A stretch of 20,891 nucleotides of DNA. Origin: Bacteriovoracaceae bacterium UBA7695. Its GTDB lineage: Bacteria > Bdellovibrionota > Bacteriovoracia > Bacteriovoracales > Bacteriovoracaceae. Both the position numbers and the translations under genes were made by a program. A model generated the notes under the pieces. It was not told where the DNA came from. It made no database searches and saw nothing but the letters and a program-made list of their open reading frames with translations. Each line of letters starts with the position of its first letter. The stretch's first letter is position 1. The stretch spans positions 30,850 to 51,740 of the forward strand of contig DLGL01000096.1 in NCBI GenBank assembly GCA_002482685.1, written 5' to 3'. This document shows positions 15,005 to 20,891 of this stretch, one piece after another.

Positions 15005-15754
15005 ATGAGTAAGTTTTTCTTCGCCATTCTAACTTCCCTACTGATGTCCGAGGCTTATGCCCGTCCCAGCTCATACACCGAACTACTGGATTATGTTCAA
15101 GAAGCTCCTGACCAGGGAGAAACTAATACTTGTTTATACGTAGCCTCTACTGGCGCCATGGAACTAATAGCCAACAAAGCAAATGGGATTAAAAACCCAG
15201 TTCCTTACGGTCCCTTTGATCTGGCCGAATCTTTTGTCATCAATGCACCCGATACGGTCACAAAATCTTTTTTTGAAACCCCTGTATTGAGATTCAACAA
15301 GGGTCATGGAATCCATATCAAAGACTGGGGCTATGAAGCCTGGAGTGGTCGATTAATCAATAATACTGTCTGGAATCGCCACCCGACTCAGTCTCAGCTC
15401 CCAAAAATTGCACTACCCGAAATTGAGACCATCAAACTCTTCCACGTCGGAAAAAACCGATGGTCCACTTATGTCCTCAATGATGAGCATATCGAACAGA
15501 TTAAAGAGGCCCTCTGGAAATATAAAAGCCCTATTATTGTGAACTACAATGATGAAGGATACTGGCATGTGATTCTTATTGTTGGTTATGACGACAGTAT
15601 CCCGGGAGAATGTTACGACACGGACCCTAAGGAATGTGAAGGGGATACGGGCGCTTTCTATGTTCGAGATTCTTTCGGCATAAAAGTGGAACTCCGGGAC
15701 TATGATTGGTTTCGGGTAAAAGGCAATGGGGCCGCCGTCGTCAAACAAAAATAA
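15005..15754 (+). CDS. Secreted papain-like cysteine protease candidate
   Basis: This 249-residue protein has a signal peptide (residues 1-19, ...SEAYA|R). The catalytic layout of papain-fold peptidases is visible: DQGETNTCLYVAS gives the oxyanion Gln37 and nucleophile Cys43 with the papain spacing of six; YWHVILIVGYDDS gives His188; FYVRDSFG gives Asp222 where papain has Asn in NSWG. No long propeptide is present: only about 23 residues separate the signal from the Cys. The start is forced: an in-frame stop lies 12 bases upstream, and there is no spaced Shine-Dalgarno sequence, only AGG touching the ATG. It lies between a strong terminator and the A1 gene (46-base gap), so it may lead the A1-B1-B2-A2 transcript. 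The exact peptidase family is not certain. Confidence 0.8.
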   Translation: MSKFFFAILTSLLMSEAYARPSSYTELLDYVQEAPDQGETNTCLYVASTGAMELIANKANGIKNPVPYGPFDLAESFVINAPDTVTKSFFETPVLRFNKGHGIHIKDWGYEAWSGRLINNTVWNRHPTQSQLPKIALPEIETIKLFHVGKNRWSTYVLNDEHIEQIKEALWKYKSPIIVNYNDEGYWHVILIVGYDDSIPGECYDTDPKECEGDTGAFYVRDSFGIKVELRDYDWFRVKGNGAAVVKQK

Positions 15755-15785
15755 TTCCCGACTGATTTAATCTTTCCTTAATTCT

Positions 15786-15800
15786 ACCGATAATTTCGGT
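15786..15800 (+). promoter_or_regulatory. Hairpin abutting the start codon of the A1 gene
   Basis: ACCGA, loop TAATT and TCGGT form a perfect 5-bp stem that ends at the base before the ATG at 15801. There is no Shine-Dalgarno sequence in this leader. The stem may control ribosome loading; it is short and could be chance. Confidence 0.3.
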
Positions 15801-17483
15801 ATGAAAATAAAAGTTCACTACTTTTCAATCCTTTTTCTTCTCACTTCTCTTCAGGCACTAGCTTGTGCCACGAAAGTTGATCCTAAAAAAGTTGTACTCT
15901 TTGTGGATACAAACCAAGGTGAGCCGGAGATGGTAGCTGCTAAGCGAGCAGCCTTTAAAAACTGTCAGACCTTTTACTCATTCCCTTCTGCACGGGCAAA
16001 TATTCCGGCACAATTAGATAAGGTTCTGGCCGACTTTAATACCAAAGGTATCAAGGTAAAAAGTGTGATTGTCTCAGGACATGACGGCGGAGGAAGTTTT
16101 GGAGGAAGTAAAGGTAGCATCAACAAACAAGCGATTGCTTCAAGCTTTCAAAAATATCCTGCTGTAAATGAGATTAACACGGCCGTTCTCTTGGGTTGCT
16201 ATACAGGTGTAAATCAAGAAATGATTTACTGGAAGGGTAACTTTCCTAAGCTGGGTGTGATTGCAGGCTTTGATGGCTCAGCTCCTCTATCAACAAGACC
16301 CTATGGGCACCAATTCTTAGAAGATGTTTTGGCCTACGGAAAAAAGATAAAATCCAACACTAGTGAAACTCAAGTCGATGCTACAACTAAAAAACTTCTA
16401 AAAACGATTAACGACGTTTATGCCGCAGTTTATGTGGACATCTCTTGTCTTGATCCGGCCGCCGCAGGAGATGATGACCAGCAGTATCTCTACAGTTCTT
16501 TAAGAGGAAGAAAATTTGTATACGCCAATCTCTCTGACTGTGAAGGTGCGAGTGAGGCCATATATGGCATTAAAGAAGCTTTCAATAATTTTATGTCAGG
16601 AGAAAAAGAACCTCCTTTAAATTCAACCAGTGGCGAATTACGAAAGATTTATAATACAGTCAAAAAATATGAACACTGCCTCAATGGTAGCGGTGGAATC
16701 AATTCAAACAATGTCTTTAACTTGTTGTTCTGGAATGGCGTAAAGAAAAATTTTGCTAAATTTTATGAAGCTGATTTATTAAAAGCTCAACAAATTCTAG
16801 GAAACCTCTCTCCTGCCGCCAGAATCGCTGGCCACCAGAAGATTATTAATCAAAACGCGGCAGAAATAAAAAAATACCAGGCCCAACTTCTCGCTTTGAA
16901 AAACACTCCCGCGTTGTTCAAAAAAAATAAAACGGCAGAGTATACGGCAGTTATAAAATCCCATGAAGCTTACCTGGCCCGCCCTACATATAAAACCGCC
17001 CTTGCTAAATATAACAACGGTGAACGATTAAGTCCGGCGGAAGAGCAGCTTGTTTCAGATGAACGGCTTGTAAAAGCTAAAAGCCTGACCGCAAGCAAAG
17101 AGCTGGAATATTTAAATACCGGGTATTTTGAATCAGTTACAAATGATAAAATCGATCGTCATAAATACATAATTGACCAAGAAAAATCAACAATCGAAGA
17201 CATCAAAACTTATGCTCAGGAAACACCTAAGTTTTTTATGCCGACTATGGCCAACATTGTAAACAAAACCCGCAAACAAATTCTACAAAATATCCATACG
17301 ATGGATGGTCTCAGAAGTCTTCCGGGAATGACTGAGGATCAGCAAAATGCCCTTCAATGGGCCATCGGTGCCTCAAACGAGCACCTAAGTTATTTTGACA
17401 ATCCATTTGAATGGCATGAGTACACGGGTAAATCTCATACTCCGCCTAATCCAATTCGACTTAAAGACTTCCTACTTAAATAA
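15801..17483 (+). CDS. Exported clan CD-like (caspase/CHAT/DUF4347-like) protein, paralogue A1
   Basis: This 560-residue protein has a signal peptide (residues 1-21, ALA|C). Residues about 28-175 look like a caspase-type fold. The strand KVVLFVDTNQGEPEM comes first, then VIVSGHDGGGSFGGSKGSI (candidate His94), then AVLLGCYTG (candidate Cys133), then GFDGSAPLSTRPYGH. A hydrophobic strand ending in His-x-Gly and another ending in Cys is the dyad arrangement of clan CD peptidases and CHAT domains. The rest (about 180-560) is a long, mostly helical region I do not recognise, with FNLLFWNGVKKNFAKFY and a C-terminal NPFEWHEYTG and PPNPIRL shared with the paralogue at 18141. An in-frame stop upstream leaves no other start. 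It is the first gene of the four-gene array. Proteolytic activity is inferred, not shown. Confidence 0.9.
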   Translation: MKIKVHYFSILFLLTSLQALACATKVDPKKVVLFVDTNQGEPEMVAAKRAAFKNCQTFYSFPSARANIPAQLDKVLADFNTKGIKVKSVIVSGHDGGGSFGGSKGSINKQAIASSFQKYPAVNEINTAVLLGCYTGVNQEMIYWKGNFPKLGVIAGFDGSAPLSTRPYGHQFLEDVLAYGKKIKSNTSETQVDATTKKLLKTINDVYAAVYVDISCLDPAAAGDDDQQYLYSSLRGRKFVYANLSDCEGASEAIYGIKEAFNNFMSGEKEPPLNSTSGELRKIYNTVKKYEHCLNGSGGINSNNVFNLLFWNGVKKNFAKFYEADLLKAQQILGNLSPAARIAGHQKIINQNAAEIKKYQAQLLALKNTPALFKKNKTAEYTAVIKSHEAYLARPTYKTALAKYNNGERLSPAEEQLVSDERLVKAKSLTASKELEYLNTGYFESVTNDKIDRHKYIIDQEKSTIEDIKTYAQETPKFFMPTMANIVNKTRKQILQNIHTMDGLRSLPGMTEDQQNALQWAIGASNEHLSYFDNPFEWHEYTGKSHTPPNPIRLKDFLLK

Positions 17484-17492
17484 AGAAAAAGT

Positions 17493-17825
17493 ATGAAAAA
17501 AATTTTACTTATGTCTCTAATTACAACCTCAGTTTACTCTCAAATCAATATGCATATTGTGAATGAAGAGGATCAACCGGCGGCCCAAGAGCTTGAGAAA
17601 AAATATAATGTCACTCATAAAGCGAAGGATCCAAAAGTAATGCCAGATAAGCATTCCAGAGACGCCTTTCTGGAAGGCTCAGGCATTCCCCAAGATTGGG
17701 ATGAGCTGGATCGGGATATTTTTTATATGGACTTAAAAACCAAATCCTTTGCCGAAGTAAAGAATAAGTATCCAAAGATTGATCCTAAAACTATTCAGGA
17801 ATTACAGGTAAAGCATAAGAAATGA
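17493..17825 (+). CDS. Small exported protein B1, paralogue of the next gene
   Basis: This 110-residue protein has a signal peptide (residues 1-16, SVYS|Q); the mature chain would start with Gln. The C-terminal half carries RDAFLEGSGIPQDWDEL, DIFYMDLKTKS (75-85) and KYPKIDPKTIQEL, all repeated in the next gene. The segment is predicted to be largely helical and has no Cys. The gene starts 9 bases after A1 with only a weak AAAGAAAAAG leader, and its last 4 bases overlap the next start (ATGA). I do not recognise the family. Small size, export and placement between two peptidase-like paralogues suggest an inhibitor, activator, chaperone or substrate; this is inference. Confidence 0.88.
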   Translation: MKKILLMSLITTSVYSQINMHIVNEEDQPAAQELEKKYNVTHKAKDPKVMPDKHSRDAFLEGSGIPQDWDELDRDIFYMDLKTKSFAEVKNKYPKIDPKTIQELQVKHKK

Positions 17826-18148
17826 AATTCATCTTTCTCATCGGTTTATTTTCTCTAGGAGCTTACGCTCAGGTTCAGGTCCAGATAGTGGATCCGGAAA
17901 TTGATGCTTCTACTTTTCAGGAAGACGGCTACAAGGTCGAGACCAAAGCGACTCCTCACAATGTCCTTCCCGAAATTGAAACAAGAGATAATTTTCTCAG
18001 TGGAATAAAGATCCCTGCTAAATGGGGTCAGCTTGAAAAAGACATTTTCTACATGGATCTAAAATCCAAATCATTAGAAAAGCTTCAGATAAAGTATCCG
18101 GAATTCCCAAGCAAACAACTTAAAGAATTGAAGGCTCAACGTGGGTAA
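17822..18148 (+). CDS. Small exported protein B2, paralogue of the previous gene
   Basis: This 108-residue protein has a signal peptide (residues 1-16, GAYA|Q), again leaving Gln at the mature N-terminus. It aligns with the preceding protein over TRDNFLSGIKIPAKWGQLEK, DIFYMDLKSKS (74-84) and KYPEFPSKQLKEL, while the N-terminal mature regions differ. The overlap ATGA with the preceding stop and an 8-base overlap with the following GTG start indicate tight translational coupling on both sides. Function is unknown; the pair looks like a tandem duplication whose copies have diverged in the N-terminal half. Confidence 0.88.
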   Translation: MKFIFLIGLFSLGAYAQVQVQIVDPEIDASTFQEDGYKVETKATPHNVLPEIETRDNFLSGIKIPAKWGQLEKDIFYMDLKSKSLEKLQIKYPEFPSKQLKELKAQRG

Positions 18149-20183
18149 AACTTCATTCCTTTCACTTTTAATTATAATCTCTCTACCTTCATGGGCGAAT
18201 TGCCCGAATAAGATCAATCCTGCCAGAGTGATGCTTTTTATAGATGCAAACTTTGGGGACATGGAAATTGCAGCCGCTCAAAAAGCGGCTTGTAACAGAG
18301 GTGAGCGTTTAGAAGTTGTGCCAAAAACCTGGAAGCAGTATTCTGCTTTTCAGAAAGCGGTTGAGACTTCAACCAATGCAATGAATGCCTGTATGACTAA
18401 ATTTCCTAATGCATCCGCGAGTTTTTACTCACCTAATCCAACCAGTACCGAATGCGCTGCTGAGTTTAAATCTTTTAAAGAAACAAATGCAAAGATGCGA
18501 GAATTCACAGGAAAACAAAAGCCCGTTGCTGAACAAGTTAAAGAGCGCATGGATGAGTTGAGCAAAGAAAAAGTTAAACTCACCAACCTTACCCTTTCAG
18601 GTCACGATGGTGGTGGTCAATTCGGTGGTCAGAAAGGAAGCATCAGTCGTAGTGATGTTTCTGCTATCATGGGTAAATATCCTGAGATGAATGATGTTCA
18701 GTCACTCCTTCTTCTGGGTTGTTACACAGGTGTTCAGAATGAAGTCTCGGCCTGGAAAGGGATTTTTCCCAAAGTAAAAATCATCGGTGGCTATGATGGT
18801 TCAGCTCCGGCTTCTAACCGCGTTCAGGGTCACAAGTACATCACCAATATTTTAAATAAAGAGAAGGTCCTTCTCTCACTTAAAAATAAAACGACTGTCG
18901 ACCAGGACGTTAAGCGCATGATTAATAACCTGGGTGATCTACACTCAGCTGTTTACATTGATCTTGCCTGTAAAGAAGAAGACGATGAATTTTATTACGC
19001 TTCAAAATCAGATCGCAAGTTTAATAAACTCAATTTAAGTGACTGTGAGAAAGCCATCATTGAGATGGAACAACTAAAACCTTACTACAATCAGCTTTAT
19101 TCTGGCGAAATTGAGCCACCTACGGTTACTTCTTCGGGTGATGCTCGTAATTTATACGATAGGGTGAGAACTCATGAGCATTGTATCACTCCTAGTGGTA
19201 TGTTCGGTGGGTATGCAAACGAGATGAATTCCAATGGAGCCTTCAACCTTCTTTTCTGGCATGGAGTGAAGGAGAACTTTGCAAACTTTTATGATAAAGA
19301 TATGCAAGAAGCAGAAGATATTCTGAAAGACCTGAATGCAGAAGAGATGGTGAAAGAAATTTTGGGTCAGATTGAAAAAATTGAAGAAAATAAAAAGAAA
19401 AATGCTGAATTGATCAAAGCACTTGAGGAAAGTCCTGAAGCGGTCACGGCCAAACTAGAAGCGGAAATTCAGGAAGATTTGAAAAAATCACAAGAAGCCC
19501 AGAAAGATCCGGCTTACCTGGCCATCATGAACAGAATAAACTCACCCAACAATCAGATAACTATGGAAGATATGGCGATCTTAAATAAGGTCAGTGCATT
19601 GAATTCGGCCGTGTACTTCAAACAAAATGATCTGAGTACTCTGAAACATAGTCCGGCCCAATATATTGCTTTGAAAAAAGCCACTATGGGATACATGGAT
19701 GAAGATATCTCCCAACAGAGAAGGCAGATGTCACAGGTGCAATCAAATCCTGACATGTTTAAAAAGATCTGGATTCCGACCAAGGCCAACATGGAGAAAA
19801 AAACCCGTAAAGAAGTGATGGATAACCTTCATGCTATTCACGGTGTTTTGAGTATGGGAGCTTTGCCTGCGAAAAAATTTGGGGCCCTCTCATTTGTAAA
19901 TTCTGTGACCTCAACTCACCTTCAGTATTTTCGTAATCCATTTAGCTGGCATGAATTTACAGGTAACACTGAAGCTCCACCACATGCTATAAGACTCGCC
20001 AATTACACAAATGGTTCTCCCTACGGTATGATGTCTCCCTCTGGTTACGGTGGCGGATTTGGTGGCGGCATGGGCATGGGTGGCATGATGGGTCCTTATG
20101 GCGGAACTGCCACCGGTGCTCAAGGCGGTACCAACGGTGGTGGTGGTCAAATGAATGAACAACAAGACCGACCCGTTCACTAA
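18141..20183 (+). CDS. Exported clan CD-like (caspase/CHAT/DUF4347-like) protein, paralogue A2
   Basis: This 680-residue protein starts at a GTG overlapping the end of B2, with AAGG upstream, and has a signal peptide (residues 1-19, PSWA|N). It repeats the A1 layout: VMLFIDANFGDMEI, TLSGHDGGGQFGGQKGSI (His155), LLLLGCYTG (Cys194, the same 39-residue spacing), GYDGSAPASNRVQGH, FNLLFWHGVKENFANFY and NPFSWHEFTG near the end. It differs in three ways: about 61 extra residues before the His block, with Cys84 and Cys105; a longer charged coiled-coil-like region around 397-450 rich in Glu and Lys; and a Gly/Met-rich tail from about 624 to the end. Peptidase function is inferred from the His/Cys arrangement only. 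Confidence 0.9.
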   Translation: MGKTSFLSLLIIISLPSWANCPNKINPARVMLFIDANFGDMEIAAAQKAACNRGERLEVVPKTWKQYSAFQKAVETSTNAMNACMTKFPNASASFYSPNPTSTECAAEFKSFKETNAKMREFTGKQKPVAEQVKERMDELSKEKVKLTNLTLSGHDGGGQFGGQKGSISRSDVSAIMGKYPEMNDVQSLLLLGCYTGVQNEVSAWKGIFPKVKIIGGYDGSAPASNRVQGHKYITNILNKEKVLLSLKNKTTVDQDVKRMINNLGDLHSAVYIDLACKEEDDEFYYASKSDRKFNKLNLSDCEKAIIEMEQLKPYYNQLYSGEIEPPTVTSSGDARNLYDRVRTHEHCITPSGMFGGYANEMNSNGAFNLLFWHGVKENFANFYDKDMQEAEDILKDLNAEEMVKEILGQIEKIEENKKKNAELIKALEESPEAVTAKLEAEIQEDLKKSQEAQKDPAYLAIMNRINSPNNQITMEDMAILNKVSALNSAVYFKQNDLSTLKHSPAQYIALKKATMGYMDEDISQQRRQMSQVQSNPDMFKKIWIPTKANMEKKTRKEVMDNLHAIHGVLSMGALPAKKFGALSFVNSVTSTHLQYFRNPFSWHEFTGNTEAPPHAIRLANYTNGSPYGMMSPSGYGGGFGGGMGMGGMMGPYGGTATGAQGGTNGGGGQMNEQQDRPVH

Positions 20184-20279
20184 TTCCCTCACAAAAGACC
20201 TGTTTGACGCACAGGGCGTTCTTTCAATCTTGCCCCTTATGATTTAAGCTTATGACACTTAAATTAAGGGGAAGATTCC

Positions 20280-20891
20280 ATGGACTACAACTTTGCAGAC
20301 ATTGAGCCGAAGTGGCAAAAATATTGGGATGAACACAAAACGTTCAAAACTATTCTAGATACATCAAAACCTAAATACTACGTTCTCGATATGTTCCCTT
20401 ATCCCTCTGGAGCGGGCCTTCACGTAGGTCACCCGGAAGGCTATACAGCAACTGATATCGTCGCTCGCTACAAGCGCATGAAGGGCTTCAACGTTCTTCA
20501 CCCGATGGGTTGGGATTCTTTTGGTCTTCCGGCCGAGAACCACGCCATCAAAACCGGCACTCACCCTGACATTACCACGCAAGACAACATCAAAGTTTTC
20601 AAGCGCCAATTGAAGTCTCTTGGTTTTTCTTATGACTGGGACCGCGAGATCGCTACATCCAACGTTGATTACTACAAATGGACGCAGTGGATTTTCGTTC
20701 AGCTTTTCAATAAAGGCTTAGCTTACGAATCTCATATGATGGTGAACTGGTGCCCAAATTTAAAAACTGTTTTAGCTAACGAAGAAGTCATCGGCGGAAA
20801 ATCTGAAGTTGGTGGTCACCCGGTGATCAGAAAACCGATGAAGCAGTGGATGCTTAGAATCACTGAATACGCTGAGCGCCTGATTCAGGCC
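20280..20891 (+). CDS. leuS: Leucyl-tRNA synthetase, N-terminal part
   Basis: The first 204 codons of LeuRS run off the right edge. The enzyme charges tRNA-Leu with leucine in the cytoplasm. MFPYPSGAGLHVGHPEGYTATDI contains the class I HIGH signature as HVGH (48-51) in the form common in many non-enterobacterial LeuRS. HPMGWDSFGLPAENHAI and the WTQWIFVQLFNKGLAY and VNWCPNLKTVLANEEV blocks are also characteristic of LeuRS. The start is preceded by AAGGGGAAG. The 96-base gap after A2 contains no strong terminator, only a weak 5-bp stem; a promoter there is likely but I could not single one out. Confidence 0.96.
   Translation, partial: MDYNFADIEPKWQKYWDEHKTFKTILDTSKPKYYVLDMFPYPSGAGLHVGHPEGYTATDIVARYKRMKGFNVLHPMGWDSFGLPAENHAIKTGTHPDITTQDNIKVFKRQLKSLGFSYDWDREIATSNVDYYKWTQWIFVQLFNKGLAYESHMMVNWCPNLKTVLANEEVIGGKSEVGGHPVIRKPMKQWMLRITEYAERLIQA

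Noticed and set aside
20037..20150. GGTGGC-like repeats as a possible tandem repeat or CRISPR-like element
   Set aside because: The repeats are irregular, lie in frame inside A2 and encode its Gly-rich tail.
15801..20183. A/B array as a gasdermin or CRISPR-linked (Craspase) defence locus
   Set aside because: There is no gasdermin-like pore protein, Cas gene, TPR or nucleic-acid-binding partner, and all four products carry signal peptides, so an intracellular defence role is unlikely.
19911..20192. 93-codon minus-strand frame opposite the A2 tail, rich in Thr and His
   Set aside because: It mirrors the Gly/Met-rich repeat region of A2; low complexity explains the open frame.
20199..20215. 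CCTGT/ACAGG hairpin after A2 as a terminator
   Set aside because: The stem has only 5 bp and is not followed by a T-run.

Overview
This window is a gene-dense, moderately AT-rich bacterial chromosome segment with 25 genes, two of them cut by the window ends. The mix suggests a Gram-negative, possibly predatory member of the Bdellovibrionota (Bacteriovorax/Peredibacter-like). It combines housekeeping enzymes (class II fumarase, aspartate-type aminotransferase, peptide deformylase, hibernation factor, LeuRS) with many exported proteins: about 15 of the 25 start with a signal peptide, and several look like hydrolases. The lineage is an inference from gene content; nothing here proves it.

Region 1 (1-3016, minus) is a run of a phospholipase A2-like secreted protein, a penicillin-acylase-family Ntn hydrolase and the start of a TolC-like outer-membrane protein. 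Region 2 (3132-4480, plus) holds a secreted protein with a Cys-rich tail, a small lipoprotein-like protein and an Mpo1/DUF962-like membrane protein that ends inside the convergent fumarase gene. Region 3 (4470-9785, minus) holds fumC, a small secreted protein, a class I aminotransferase, a secreted endonuclease/exonuclease/phosphatase-fold protein, and a HIT protein paired with a 2OG-Fe(II) oxygenase. Region 4 (9857-14323) holds two secreted proteins of unknown function on the plus strand and, on the minus strand, peptide deformylase coupled to a MATE exporter, a short ribosome hibernation factor and a NhaR-like LysR regulator. A small secreted protein (14545) is divergent from the regulator. 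An 18-bp inverted repeat and a sigma-54-like promoter lie between them.

Region 5 (15005-20183, plus) is the most unusual part. A secreted papain-like cysteine protease candidate is followed by a tight four-gene array with the layout A1-B1-B2-A2. A1 (560 aa) and A2 (680 aa) are paralogous exported proteins. Each has a conserved SGHDGGG...FGG block followed 39 residues after its His by LLGCYTG, which looks like the His/Cys dyad of clan CD (caspase/CHAT/DUF4347-like) proteins. B1 (110 aa) and B2 (108 aa) are paralogous small exported proteins that share DIFYMDLK[TS]KS. The B1/B2 and B2/A2 reading frames overlap. This fits a co-produced exported peptidase system with small partner, inhibitor or substrate proteins; that function is an inference.

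The window ends in the first 204 codons of leuS. No intergenic gap exceeds 300 bases, and I saw no tRNA, rRNA, CRISPR array, insertion sequence or phage gene.
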